A stretch of 64,000 bases of DNA, from the NCBI GenBank assembly GCA_963681505.1, contig OY811972.1, positions 5,300,332 through 5,364,331 of the forward strand. The letters run 5' to 3'. Position 1 is the first letter of the stretch, and each line of letters opens with the position of its first letter. Source of the DNA: Eunapius fragilis (lineage: Eukaryota; Porifera; Demospongiae; Spongillida; Spongillidae). Shown piece by piece: positions 37,320 to 50,142 of the stretch. Under the pieces are notes generated by a model. The model was not told the DNA's origin. It searched no databases and saw only the letters and a program-made list of their open reading frames with translations. A program made the position numbers and the translations under genes.

Positions 37320-37941
37320 TCTTGACAAGCCTAACCAGAGTTAGTGCTTGTGAACCACTGTGTTTTAGTGACCCAAGGATTGCACTATTTTTGATGAAAG
37401 GGAATGGAGAGAATTCATTCAAAACCGGTTGTTTTTTGGAAATTATGTTATTGGTGTGCTAAGAATAAAAGGCTATTGTAATTTCCATGTTTCAGTCTTG
37501 CTTTTTACACCATCAAATCATCAGATCTATATCAAGCTATCTCATTGTGAATGGTTATAGTTACTTGATTATTACTGAAGGATATACGGTAATTATGTGA
37601 TATGATTTACGGTGATTTAGAGTCAAAAGTAGCATGCATGTGGCATTGCATGACGAGAAATAAAAAACTTAAGGTTCCATATAGCACAATGTAGCCGCGC
37701 AGAGTGACTCATGGCTATTGAGGCAATCATCAACCTTATCTCATTTTGGCATGTTAATGGTATGTTGTAGAGCCTCTCTAGCCATGATCATGAGTCACTG
37801 TTGCGACATTATGGTGTGTGCTTATCAAGCCTCCTCTTCAGATCCTGTTTAGTGAAACCGTGAACAAGCATGCATCTTCAAATCCCACACCATAAAACAA
37901 TACAAATTATTTATGAATGAATAAACTCACACACACACACT

Positions 37942-37978
<37 letters not shown>

Positions 37979-37992
37979 CCCATTAAATAGCT
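37320..37992. other. Intergenic stretch with duplicated segment and CA microsatellite
   Basis: The segment 37797-37985 (gacattatggtgtgtgctta, aacaagcatgcatcttcaaa, then a CA run and agcccattaaat) is repeated, diverged, at about 47828-48062. No gene was seen. Confidence 0.65.
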
Positions 37993-38245
37993 CGGGTTTA
38001 ACAATTACGTGTATTAGCTAGATAGCTAGCTGGAGAGTCATACCTGGTGGAACCGTTTCCCATGCAGTAGCATGTGCATACCGTGGCCTGATGAACTTAG
38101 AAAGCGCTCATGGCATTACGTGGAACGCTGAATCAGCGAATAAGCATATAAATTATAAACTCACATTCACCTTCTTAGTTATTCAAGATCGTTCCACTGA
38201 AATTCCAATGTTTAGGAGCCTTACTGCAAGGTTTGTTCAGGCCCG
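37993..38245 (+). pseudogene. Duplicated 5' flank and first-exon start of the membrane protein gene, placed upstream of TRAF
   Basis: It matches 48977-49215 along its length: gctagctggagagtcatacc, cattacgtggaacgctgaat, ttccactgaaattccaatgt. It includes the start ATG and the first codons MFRSLTARFV of the gene at 49192, after which the two sequences diverge. The copy ends about 125 bp before the TRAF ATG, so it may serve as the TRAF promoter. Confidence 0.8.
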
Positions 38246-38370
38246 ACCAAAATTAGACACTGTCTGTCAGCTGAACAAATCGTGCGTGACACTACCCTCG
38301 CATGATGTGCATCCCACTAACGTAAAAGTTATTATTGTTCGTTACGTACAGTTGATAATTGACAGAGGTG

Positions 38371-39702
38371 ATGGAAAAAACCCAATCCGTTGCGATGGCG
38401 TGTGGGTATAACTGTGAGTTAGTGGACACCGCCCCAACCGTACTTGAAACAGAATGCTCCGTGTGCCTGCTCCTTCTACGAGAGCCCCATCTTACCAGTT
38501 GCTGTGGGCACAACTTCTGCCGCGATTGCATAGGGACAGTCCAAAACGACAAGCGCCCATGTCCGCTATGCCAGCACGTTGGATTTTCAACTATGCGCAA
38601 CAAAGGTTTAGAAAGGTCGATTAAAGACCTTATGGTGTGGTGTGAAAACAAGACTGTAGGCTGCAAGTGGACGGGTCAACTGAGCAAACTGGACGACCAC
38701 GTGGAAAACGTGTGCCCTTTTACTGAATTGTATTGCATGCATGGCTGTGATGCTGTTATGATTCGTCGAGATATTGCGGAGCACGAAGAAGCTTGTGAAC
38801 TTCGCCCATTTCAATGCCAACACTGCAAAAGTTACACGTCAACTTACAGGAACGTAGTCAATGAGCACAGCTCTACATGCATCAAGTACCCTGTCCCCTG
38901 CCCTAACAAGTGTTCAATGTTTATAGCTCGAGAGCACCTCCCTCATCACCTAGATAATGAATGTGAGCTCTGTATTGTGGAGTGTGAGTTCAGATACGCT
39001 GGTTGTACAGTGAGGTGTCCTAAGAAAGACTTGTCATCTCATTTGAAAAGCGATCTGTGTGCACACTTGTCGATGGTTTCATCAATGAACAAGCGACTGC
39101 TGCAAGAGAACAGTGAGCTGTCAAAGCGCTTGACTTATCTGGAGTCTATGGCGGTTGTGGGTGTGCGTATTGAACAGCAAGGTGAAGAATTGGCAGAACA
39201 GCTTAAGACAGTGCAAAAGGAGAGTAAAGCACTAGTTGCCCATCTGAGGGGAACAAAGGCATTGATAGGTCTACCTCCTATCGAAATTTCAGTTGACTAC
39301 TATACCATAATTCGTATGATGGATGAGCGTTATGACAGAACCGATGGGTTGGAGGTTTGTAATTTCTATTCTCATATTGGAGGATACAGAATGCAACTTC
39401 AGCTGCAAAACCAACTATTCAAGGCCTGTGTCCTGCTTCGAATATACATGGTGCAAGGAGAATGTGATGATGATCTTGAATGGCCTTTCAATGGAATTGT
39501 TGTTGTCATTATAAAACCTAGGCAACAATTGTATCGTGTTGATTTCCGCCGAGCTCCACTGAAGTGCAAGTCAAGAGTGGTAGGCGGATCTGTTGGCACT
39601 GTGTCGTGTAATGGATGGGGACCTTCAAAACCAATATTCAAAAATGATCTGATCGCAGCAGAAGATTGTAGCATAGTTATTGATGAAGTTATAATACCAT
39701 GA
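38371..39702 (+). CDS. TRAF-family RING / TRAF-zinc finger / MATH protein (single exon)
   Basis: 443 aa without introns, start ATG 38371 (a second in-frame ATG lies eight codons on). A RING finger of C3HC4 type spans residues 29-67 (C29, C32, C45, H47, C50, C53, C64, C67; ECSVCLLLLREPHLTS...CCGHNFCRDC). Four TRAF-type zinc-finger segments follow (KTVGCKWTGQLSKLDDHV, CMHGCDAVMIRRDIAEHE, PCPNKCSMFIAREHLPHHL, GCTVRCPKKDLSSHL), then a short coiled coil (LQENSELSKRLTYLESM) and a MATH/TRAF domain (FYSHIGGYRMQLQL, DDDLEWPFNGIVVV, GWGPSKPIF). TRAFs link TNF/IL-1-type receptors to NF-kB and JNK through ubiquitin ligation. Lack of introns suggests an origin by retroposition, or intron loss. A good AATAAA lies at 39856. 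Confidence 0.94.
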   Translation: MEKTQSVAMACGYNCELVDTAPTVLETECSVCLLLLREPHLTSCCGHNFCRDCIGTVQNDKRPCPLCQHVGFSTMRNKGLERSIKDLMVWCENKTVGCKWTGQLSKLDDHVENVCPFTELYCMHGCDAVMIRRDIAEHEEACELRPFQCQHCKSYTSTYRNVVNEHSSTCIKYPVPCPNKCSMFIAREHLPHHLDNECELCIVECEFRYAGCTVRCPKKDLSSHLKSDLCAHLSMVSSMNKRLLQENSELSKRLTYLESMAVVGVRIEQQGEELAEQLKTVQKESKALVAHLRGTKALIGLPPIEISVDYYTIIRMMDERYDRTDGLEVCNFYSHIGGYRMQLQLQNQLFKACVLLRIYMVQGECDDDLEWPFNGIVVVIIKPRQQLYRVDFRRAPLKCKSRVVGGSVGTVSCNGWGPSKPIFKNDLIAAEDCSIVIDEVIIP

Positions 39703-39855
39703 AGCATCATACAATTAAAATATAGACGTTGTTCCTTTGAAAGATCTGTATAAACATTATGCTTGTACTTACTAGCTGTGTAGGACCAAATTCTTGTGAC
39801 AATGTGTTCATTAGTCAATGAGATGTGCATGCATTTGTGATATTGCTATTTCTTT

Positions 39856-39861
39856 AATAAA
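39856..39861 (+). terminator. TRAF polyadenylation signal AATAAA
   Basis: AATAAA lies 153 bp after the TRAF stop codon in AT-rich sequence. Confidence 0.6.
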
Positions 39862-40122
39862 TTTTAAATGCTTCAGTAAATATTATGTTTTGAAATCATA
39901 GCTGGTATACTGAAAATGAAATACAAACAAGGTTAATAACATCACTTTTTAAAAATTGAATGCACAGTCAAAGTATTTTGTTTTCCCCTTCTCTATTGTA
40001 TACGCATTGATAAGACTAGAGCGATGACAGAGTACATAACATAATGAGCATGGTTGCGTGCAACCAAATTCAGTGACATGAAATAGCGTTAATAATTCCA
40101 TGTCCTTAAATCCAAACAGTAA

Positions 40123-40266
40123 CTACTTTATATTGTATCTCCATGTATGCAGCAGTTGCAGCTGTATTGTGAACCATATGCTATATTGCTACCACAAACA
40201 TGCATAGCAGATGGTTCACAATACAGCTGCAACTGCTGCATACGTCATGGAGGTACAGTATAAAGC
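40123..40266. repeat. Hairpin with about 53-bp arms
   Basis: Left arm gcagcagttgcagctgtatt-gtgaaccat and right arm atggttcacaatacagctgc-aactgctgc pair almost perfectly, and the outer flanks (tactttatattgta, tacagtataaag) also pair. The loop is about 30 nt. It could be a foldback MITE or a long-stem hairpin RNA. Confidence 0.85.
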
Positions 40267-40324
40267 AGTTATTTTATCTAATTATTAATATTTATACATT
40301 CTGCACGAGTGTGTTATAGTCAAA

Positions 40325-40905
40325 TTGAATTGCGTGCATCAAATTGAAGCTATGTTATTCTCACGGGCTCAGCTGCATTAAAAGCCAAGGTCGTTTTTCG
40401 AGGCATGCTGCTATCAATACCATCATACATAGGTCACTAGCAGCAATAAATGTACCATCAACACTAGGGCCCATCGGCCTATGCAGATCAGATGGCAAGC
40501 GACCTGATGGTTGTTCCATTGCCCCCTGTGACACCTTTGCAGCCTCAAACATATCTGATGCCACAAGGGAAGCTGGAGCTGTAGCCACAGCTGCTAAGCC
40601 AGGAAGGAGAAATATGCTCTGCTGTCCAAATCCCACCATTTTTTACCAATTGCCATTAAGACCTCAGGTGCCCTTGGCCCTGATGCTCTCAATTTGCTTA
40701 CAGATATCAGCAGGCGTCAGCAGAGCATGACACATGATCACCAGTCCCTCCCATTCGTTCTCCAGAGAGTGTCCATTGCACTACAGCAAGGCAATGCTGC
40801 CTCTGTATTTGGCATCACAAGTATACATGTAATTTATATAGTGTAACCCTGTGTATCCAGTACCACTTTCTCTTATATAAATAAATAAATAAATAAATAT
40901 ATATA
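40325..40905 (+). mobile_element. LINE-type retroelement, 3' terminal fragment
   Basis: The frame from about 40325 reads HGLSCIKSQGRFSRHAAIN, IIHRSLAAINVPSTLGP, CRSDGKRPDGCSIAP, CDTFAASNISDATREAGAVA, and in another frame LGPDALNLLTDISR and LQRVSIALQQGNAAS. This is the C-terminal, post-reverse-transcriptase region of a retroelement polyprotein common in invertebrates. At least one frameshift lies near 40670. It ends in an (aaat)n tail at about 40880-40905, as many LINEs do. The exact clade is not certain. Confidence 0.7.
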
Positions 40906-41106
40906 TGACGTTTTCTTGTGAACTGTCCCAAAGTTGTAATTATTTTATTCACGTAGATTAACTGGTTAAAAGAAAAGTCATAACTCAACTAAGTAATTAA
41001 TAATAATCAAATTCGTTAAAACGTCATGCTATGGAGCGTAAAGAATCCGAAAAATTACAAACTGCAATATTCTTGATCGTTCATCAGTTTTTACTAGTAA
41101 TTTTTC

Positions 41107-41195
41107 CAGGCCCTTTTTGCACCACTATTGCCTTCAAATCCAATATCCCACCAAATTTTTCATTGAGGATGTTTTACTGTTTATTAAAGGTTTCT
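41107..41195. mobile_element. Partial copy of foldback MITE family B
   Basis: ccctttttgcaccactattg and aatatcccaccaaatttt match one arm of the complete element at 58562-58845. Further partial arms lie at about 26835-26945 and 27598-27705. Confidence 0.65.
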
Positions 41196-41679
41196 AACCA
41201 AATGACGATTAAAGCACCGAAGTGTTAATACATTAATTTTGATATCTAATCATGTGTCTTACACAGACGTATAGTTGACAAATTAAATCATTTGCTACTG
41301 CTCCTGTAGTTTTCTTGTTTAGTCTTGACAATTCTATGCTTGTCAAGTACCTTGATTTGTATAGGTTAGCACGGTCCAAAAAATACCATCGACTATTCAT
41401 CACAGAAGGCACTCTTCCAGGCAATTCTGAAGCTACTAGTAATTTCCACTGTTTTTAAAGTGTTGCTATCTCGAGTTACGTGTGATCTTGAAGCTTTTAC
41501 TGGACTGTGAACGAGGACGGTCAGGACCCCCCTTTTTTTCTACGGGCCGCGTTGTTTTAACAAAACGGCTTTTCGTCTTCTGTTCGATTACAACAACTAT
41601 ACCTAAAAGCGATCGGATCATTCATGGGTCGCCATATCGTTGTACGTTACGCCGTGTGGGTCTGGGGACGAGACTATAG

Positions 41680-41785
<106 letters not shown>

Positions 41786-42009
41786 TATGAAATACAATGC
41801 AGCGTTCGCGCGTTCGCTGGTATTCTGGAAATTAATTACAAACCCTAGAGCATCAATATGGCCTCCACAGTGGCGGCAGATGTGGGGTGTAATGTCCTAG
41901 TCACTCGTTTAAGCCGCTACAAGATAGGTGAACATCTCGCTGCGTGACTGACTCAAAAAGTGATCATTCTTTCCCGCGCATGCGCTAACATATTACAATT
42001 GACACACAC

Positions 42010-42610
42010 ACACAATATATTACATTGGGTTGACAGAGTGGTGTACCCAGACGGAGACCAACAGCTACCCTGGTTGTGTGATCATCCATTCGCATGCCTA
42101 GGGAAGAGACATGCAACCAGGCCCCAGACTCTTTAGTGGCTGCTGCCAGTAACCCTGGCACGAGACCTGCATGCAGTCAGAGGCACCCTATAGGAGCGTC
42201 TCTTACGCGTGAGGGAGGTCCCATGCATGCCTTTTGTCTGGAAGATGAAGGAGAGACAGGAGGTGGATAGTTGTGACCCTTTCTCCACTGAATAACAGCA
42301 TCATCAACAGCTGTGCATGGAACACCAGAAAATCGAGCAGGCAAAATTTGGTTGATGAGGTCGTAGGAACCAGCAGCCGAGGCCAAGAAGGCAGAAGGTG
42401 CATGCAAGCAGAGAAGCTCTACAAAACCCATGCAATACCACCAAAACAGACTGGCAGAGTGGCCTGGGACCAAGCTGCATGTATGACTCGCAAGGAAAAT
42501 CGATATTCAGAACCTCAGCCAGAGTTCTGCGCAGTTCAGCATCATAAACCGCCAAGCACGGAGATGTGAAACAAGAAGCTGTCCTGAGGATGTACAAAAT
42601 CTTAGGGATG
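42010..42610 (-). mobile_element. LINE-type retroelement fragment (region just after the reverse transcriptase)
   Basis: Minus-strand frames read APSAFLASAAGSYDLINQIL, ARFSGVPCTAVDDAVIQW, NYPPPVSPSSSRQKA and, in another frame, LLAAATKESGAWLHVSSLGM plus RVAVGLRLGTPLCQP. This is the segment that precedes the part found at 40325-40905 in the same family, but here in opposite orientation. At least one frameshift and several stops interrupt it. Confidence 0.7.
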
Positions 42611-42619
42611 GCAGATTAG

Positions 42620-45300
42620 TAGCGGAGCAGAATCAAGGCATCCTGGCTGCTCAGGAGACTCTAGCTGGCGAGATTTCATTTTCCTGAGAGCTTCCACTTT
42701 ATCACATTTGCTATGCACTAAAAGTACTCTAAATCATGCTTAGATGTATGCAGTTTCAGAATTCGTATCATGTATCGTCCAAAATTCTGGGACCATAAAA
42801 TATGATATTCCATGCATAGATTGTGCAAAAAAAGTGCTAATTAAAACATTCAATTGATAATAATTGACTAACAAACGCCCTTGCTATGCTCTATAACCGT
42901 TCTAAAAGTATCCAACGATAAAAGTGTGTGAGTTGTGAAGATTTTGGGGACCATTAAAAAAAAAAAAAGTGAACCTGATAAGGTCCTTTCAGGTGCCATG
43001 TTCACATTTCGTTTCTATCTGTTGCCATAGATCTGTAGACCAATTCACGTGCCAACCGGTATGGAGGAGGAGAAGGAAGGGGAGGATGAAAAGGAGGGTC
43101 GGGGCGAGGACTGGAACACTGGCTACATTCACATTAAATTCTGATATTAGTAGAACAAAATAAGCTCTGATCTGAGTCAAAGACTGAGAAAACTAGATTA
43201 ATTACAAGATGTCAAATTTCACTCCAGCAAATACAATATGCGGCAATGCTGCATGTTTGGTGGTTTGTAATGATAGGCTAATAGCGCCCGTCGCGATAGG
43301 TCTCATTTCTGAATCCCATCACAGTAAACCCTTTCCACCCCAGAAAATCTTGTCAGAAAAAAAGTGAGAACCAATCTTTATTTAATTAATACTGTGTTGG
43401 AGTGTTCTTGTTCAGCCAATAAAGGATGCCTGTTGTCAGTGTCTGCCCTCATGTAGGTTACTAGCTATCAATGATCCCGTTCACTGCAAGGGACATGGGC
43501 TTGCACGTGGAGCCATTGAGTACCATAGTGTTGGCTGGAGTTGGACACATCTGTGTGCCAATTCTGCCCAGACAATCACTGGCTTGCCTCTGTCCCTACC
43601 AGTGATTAGTGTATCTACTGTTCTTGTATGGCTATGCCCTTCTCTGCACTGAAACTCCCATTACAGCATTATTGCATACGTCAACAACCACATTGTGCAG
43701 TCAGTTGGGGTGCATGGGGTGTTACCACATCTTCCCCATCACTGTATGGTGGCCTAGGGGGTGACTCCCCTCAAGTGCCATCCTGTCACCAGCCCTATTT
43801 ATATGTATTTATGTGATCGTGATATGCATGTGTTGTTGTGTATAGACGTTTGGTCTATAGATAGTGTGTGATTGAAGAGCCAAAGTTCTTCAATCACACT
43901 TACTATATTGTAGGCCATGTGAGACATAGTCTCAACTACTAGCTCACATTAGATCTAGCTCTATAAATGGTGGATCCTGCATTTTTTGAAGAGAGTCGAA
44001 TGGTACTACACAACACCCTCTTCAATCTTTGAAACACCTGAAATTATATAGTGATACATGATGCATGTTTTTGTTTCGATTATAAATGCTAAATAAATGT
44101 GTGCGTTTGTGAATCGTTCAGAAAAACCTATCAATTCAAATAACATTGAGTTGTTAAGCACAAATCCAATTAAAGCAAAACAGTTTAACTTGCATACACA
44201 ACCTGTTTAAAGAATAACATATAAGGTTCAGTGTTACACTTGTGCCACATCATTTCCTATCAATTGACACGGGTAGTGAAATCATTAAAAACGTATAACT
44301 CGCGTACCAAGAAACGGATAGTTTAGCTCTTTGTTGGTATGGAACAAGAAGGTAAGACATGCAGTCATTTGAATCTTTAGTTTAAACGGTGGTGTGTGGC
44401 TGGTGGAGAGTATGAGTTGGGTGTGTATGCTGATGGGGGAAGTCATATTGTTGTGTAGCGTACGCGCATGTTGTGGGTGAAAAATGTTATTCGATGTGTT
44501 GGGGGAGTAATATAGAATTGTGAGTGTGGCTGTGTGTTTTGTGAATTTTGGAGTGCACACTTGTTAGTATCAGTGGATTATGTGTTTGACGGTGTGTATG
44601 TAGTAATGAATACTGTTCAGGACAACATTAACTCACCTATATGCTTGATCACGTGGTGGTCATGTTGCTGGAGGTTTGCTTCGTACTAGCTGATGTTTCC
44701 CAGGTGTAATGAAGCTAGTACGCTATAACGCAAGCACAACGTAAAGAGGATAGCATACTAGTGGAATACATGTAAACTGATACAAATTTATTACGCCAAG
44801 AACTTCGGCAAGAAGCCACAAGACAGAAACAAAAAGTATATTCAAGCATTAAATAATTTGAGCCCCACCTTTCTTGTTATAAGCACAGATAAACTTGATT
44901 AGTATAGGCCTATACGTCAGAAAATATGCGCTCCTAACTTTTATACGACTATATGTGCAGTACTTTCAGACAGTACGAACAGGTTGATCAAAGTATGAAG
45001 TCATGATTGTGGCGGTATACTGCTGCTCCTGAATTGCAAGGGGGGAGGACGAATTGATTGGCTGAAGGGAGTGCAGTATGGGATCCGGCGCGGTCCCCGG
45101 CATCCATCGGTTACATGTAAGTGTAAACAACTAGTATTATGGTGAACGTGACGTGTTCTATACGTACGCATAGTACTGATGCATATCCGCCACTACTGTA
45201 ACAATATGCCATTCTGCACTTAGTAACTATATCCGCGATTGTGCATAACTCACCCAAAAAATGTGGTTGGTCTTCTATGTGCTAATTAATGTTCATTCAC
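42620..45300. other. Intergenic region, no gene recognised
   Basis: AT-rich sequence without supportable genes. A short inverted pair (tgtgtgattgaagagccaaa and gttcttcaatcacact) sits at about 43866-43900. Confidence 0.5.
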
Positions 45301-45304
45301 CACT

Positions 45305-46148
45305 AGGCCTTGGTAGACGATAGCCGACAATCGATCGCCTAAAATCTCATTGACGATTATCGATAAATATCGCCAATCGACACGTTTCCTGGAGGTGGAG
45401 CAAATAGTTAATTACATATAATCTACAATGGATTAGATCTTTATAAGACTGGAATAGTACTTCTGTGTAAGTAGGAAGAATGAGAAGATTAGTTGGCTTC
45501 CAGCGAAGAATCTTTCCCACCCTGTCCCAGGTAAACCTGTGGGGCAATGGAAAGTTCAATGGATAATACAGCGTGGAGTGGCTTTAATTAATTTGAGCCA
45601 TCGTACGATGAGAAAGGAAACTGTTCTCAAAGTACAGTATGTACTGCAAATAGAGATTGACTCTTGTCCTCTCGAATGGTGGAAAGAGCATGAGGCAAAA
45701 TTTCCTCATTTGAGCAGAGATGCACGTGAAATGTTGGCTCTTCTGCACCCAATCAACGAGTTTTTTTGCTCAAATTTACTTTATAATGAAAGGCTCTCAC
45801 TTGGTGGTGATGTAGCCAATGCCTGTTTATTTCTGAGCTTTAACTCTAAGGCCAACAGGAGGAATGAATTTGTTTAAACTTTTGTTATTCCGCCACGGAT
45901 GTAACGATTTTATATGTTATCTGCTATTATCAGTTGAACAATATATTAATTAAAATGCCCCATCCGTTTTAAATCAGAAGTACATCAGTCGGGATACTGC
46001 GCTGCGCTTATTTAAAAGGGTATACGTTAATAATTTAAATCGATGCGTGATATGACATCAACCGATTTACGATTCTCGATTGTCGGCTCATTTCGTCTAG
46101 ATAATCGATAAAAATTCGATATTCGAGGCTTATCGATACCAAGGCCTA
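45305..46148. mobile_element. hAT-like DNA transposon remnant with terminal inverted repeats
   Basis: The left end taggccttggtagacgatag-ccgacaatcg and right end cgattgtcggctcatttcgt ... tatcgataccaaggccta are inverted repeats. Flanks ttcaccac and tccatcac could be a decayed 8-bp target duplication, as expected for hAT. Inside, 45539-45877 on the plus strand retains part of a hAT C-terminal dimerisation domain (CPLEWWKEHEAKFPHLSRDA). The rest of the transposase is missing, so the element is an internally deleted, non-autonomous copy. Confidence 0.75.
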
Positions 46149-49100
46149 TCCATCACTTGTCGGACGAGAGGTGCATGCTAGAGTGGAAATGAGTTTATTA
46201 ACGAAATGCTAATGCTAGATAATTACTGCGATAGTAATGAAACTTTTGTCATGATGTTTGTATAATGTGGCTTAATTATAACAATTTGACAATTTGAATT
46301 TATACCTGTTATGAGTTTATTTAGAATTCGATTTGAAATACAATGTTGGATGGCTGCCGATGTATGGGCCATTTCTCCTTATGAGTTTTCAAAAGTGCCC
46401 GATGCTAGTCACGAGTAGACAGTTGAAATTTCTGGTGCCACTTTCTCTGGTAGGCACCTACAGAGTAATAATGCGCGCAACCAGCTTGCCATTATATATC
46501 ATAGAACATGAAGCAACCTTGTGAATTCAATTTTTTTTGTTTGTGATGCATGACTTCTGACAGCCGCTATAAGGATCAGTCTGATGACAGCAGCATCGTT
46601 GGGTCTGTTAGCAGAGTGCACTTGGCTATCGCTGTCTGTAGAAGTATAGGGGTTTTCATGTCAATGTACTGTTGAAGGTTGTTTTGATCGTGATGATGAA
46701 AGTGACGTGGCACAATAATATAACCCTGTTCTTATTCAGCCACACTAGTGCAAGATAGGACTATGTGCAGTATAAATACTAAACGCGCGATCGCAATGCA
46801 TTTGTCTCAGAACAAACTTCTCGTTTCTTAAAGGTAATGATTACGTGCTCACACATTACAATTAATAACTTTACAGACAAATGGTTTGAGGGGGACGGTA
46901 TTTATAAATTCGGCAATCCACTATTACTGTAGTATAACCGTTTGATCGCTTCATTTTCATAAGAACATGTGCGACATAATTATTCATACTTGGGGGAGGG
47001 GGGTCGTTAGTTCTCAAAGATCCGTCCTCTCCTCCCCCCCCCCCCCCCCACTCCTGAATCCGCCAGAGGCGGAAGCATTAAACAAGTTGAGCTTCACTTT
47101 AAGCACGGATCACCATATTAGGCCTATACGTCAGATAATATACGTATCCACGCACATCAGTCACTACAGTAACCATGCCATTCTGCACTTACCAATTTGA
47201 CTGTCCGGAATTGTACATAACTCACCTTTACAAAAATTTATGTGGTTGGTTGTCTATGTGCTATGCGCATCCACCCGTCGCGGATCGTTAATTTAATGGA
47301 ATGCACGTGGGGCTGGTAAAGGACTTTATCATCAAATTGCTGCTTATTATAGTTATTAAAGCTAGTGATAATACAATTAACTGCGATGGTAATTAAATTT
47401 TTGTCTTGCTTTTTGCATAACGTTGCTTGATTATAACGCAGCGAAATATACAAATTGAATTCAGACCAATTTTTAGTATTTTAGAGTAAATATAGAATTC
47501 CATTTGAAATAAAATGCAAGATGACCACCGATGTCCGGGCCACATCTCAATATGAAGCTTTGCTTATTTGTTGGATGTTATATTATTCGTGGGCTAAAAA
47601 TATAAGGGCTATTATTAATTTTCCATTATTTTTAGACAGCAGCTACAGTGTACCTTGCATTAATTTGGTATAGCACATTCATTAAAACACCAGCTCAGAT
47701 TTGCATGTGTTATGAGATAAGGTGTAGCAAAAATAACAAAATCCTTCTTTTGATGCAATACGGGTCTGTTATATTTCTGGTGTTGAATCCGTCAATATTC
47801 CCACAAATTTGTAACCAACTTTTCTTGTGACATTATGGTGTGCCCTTATCAAGCCTCCTCTTTAGATTCTCGTCAGTGATACTATGAACAAGCATGCATC
47901 TTCAAATCCCGCACCATGAACGAATTATAATAAAAATTTTAAAATATACGAATGAATAAACTTAAACACATTCAACACACACAAGCACACACATACACAC
48001 ACGCACACACATGTCACCCCAGCCACCCACTCACCCACCCCCCCACACGCACAGTCCATTAAATTTGGAATTTACAAACCACTTTAAATGACCGGTTTTC
48101 TTGTACCGTGTATATTTAGTCTTTAATCGCTAGCTTAATACAACAAAAAAAATGCAAAGTTTATGGCCATGCTGGTGAAATTTACAGTCCCTAGGCAGTA
48201 CAAGGAATCTCATAATGAATATTACCTTGAGTCCCTCAATCTGATAGGGGTACGGCAATTACAGAAACAACTGTGCCGCCAAGATTAGCACAGTGCTGTT
48301 ATACAAATGTCAAAGATGAACCTGACCAGTATGTGGTCATAAGCAGCAACTAGTTGAATGCAAAGTAGTTTAACGGAAGGTGATTTTTACATAACGTTGG
48401 TAAACTAACTGTTTCTATGGTTAGCCAGTTGAACACAGTTAATCTTAGTGAATGGATTCATGCAGAAACATAGCTGTCATATGAATTGATGGATTCACCA
48501 CATTCTGAGCGTGCAATATCTAACATAACAAAACATGAAAACCACATGTTGAAGAATTTATAACAATTACCACCGCCCAGTGGTTCAAAGTATAGTAAAC
48601 ACCTGCCACATGGAAACCATGCACAATTGATATACCACGAAATCATAACGAACACACGTACACTTAAGCAGAATGCTATATGCACATATATGTACACTGA
48701 TCATATCTGCGAGGCGTTATCTATAGGATTAATTCTTGCACTACATATATGCCCCCTCTCAATATACTACTATATACCTACACGTGAGCCTCCATCATCA
48801 CAAGACCACTCTCCTGTTGGCCAAACGGTGTTGTTGCTGAATAAGCGTAGCCCTTAGTGTACGCGATGCCGCCACCGTACCATCACAGGTAGAGTGTATT
48901 GTTGTGGGAGTTGTTTTGTAAAATGGGGTGTAGTGAGTTAAATTATAGTCCAACTGCATGAACTTATATGCGAGCGGGTATTAACAATCACGTGTGTGAG
49001 CTAGCTGGAGAGTCATACCTGGAGGAACCGTTATCCCAGGCACTAGCATGTGCATACTGTGGCCCCGATGAACTTAGAAAGCGCGCATGACATTACGTGG

Positions 49101-49191
49101 AACGCTGAATCACATTCATCCCGAATGAGCATATAAATTATAAAATCGCATTCACTTACTTTGTATGCAAGGTGGTTCCACTGAAATTCCA
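46149..49191. other. Patchwork of dispersed duplicated segments upstream of the membrane protein gene
   Basis: It contains copies of segments from 33715-33925 (at 46315-46515), an inverted copy of 35230-35560 (at 46540-46850), a direct copy of about 35165-35230 (at 46895-46980), a copy of 45184-45290 (at 47150-47262), of 37797-37985 (at 47828-48062) and of 37993-38245 (at 48977-49215). C-rich runs lie at 47034-47050. No gene was recognised. Confidence 0.7.
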
Positions 49192-50071
49192 ATGTTTAGG
49201 AGCCTTACAGCAAGGTTTGTTCTGGTTTTAATCCAGATTGGTATGGTCGTGCCTCGTATGTGTGACTACAAAGGTATTCTAGGTGAGTATATGAGCTCTT
49301 TAATACTTTTATAATCGTGGGGGAAGCTATAATTGATCGATCTGAAGCCATAAATGATTTCCTCTGCACGTAGATGCAGCAGAACTCAATCTGGCTGCTG
49401 TGACCGTCGCTGTCGAATGTTGCAATTCTGGCGAGGTGGAGGTAATGTGGTATGCATCGCCGCAGCATGTGCTCACGCTGACACTGCAGTACGCCTGTTC
49501 TGACCTTGAGCATACCACGCCTATAGTAAGCTTGATTCGTTGTGAAGTGCATGCGCATTTAATGTGAATGCATGGTACATATATGATATGCGGCGAAGGA
49601 GTACGGAGTTCTTCTGGAGAGCTCGAACGAACTTAGCGGCCGGAGAGAGATCCGCGGCAGTCTTTTACTGGGAGGAACCACTTGTTCCGTGTGGGGGTGC
49701 TTTGAATGGGACAACCCACTGCACATGTATCGTGACGTCTTAGTCGAGAATACCAGTTGTGTGTGGTTTCCACCGAGCCACACTAATACATGCAAGTTCA
49801 CTTTTTTACATGGGCACGCAAGCGTGCTACATATGCATGTTGCATGCGATATAGCATGCACATAGCATAACTGATATGCAAATCGATGTCAGGTTGTTAC
49901 ATACGCTTGTGGGCATGTGTCGTAAGCCTTAGGGCTTTAATGCCAACACGGTTATAATAAACAGCGCTTCAGGAAAAACAGCTAAAACGGCTATATACAA
50001 GCTGGCAAATAATGTAAAGCTATAAATGTGCCGAAAGTAGGTTATTATCAAGCTTCCAAAGTATGTAAATG

Positions 50072-50142
<71 letters not shown>

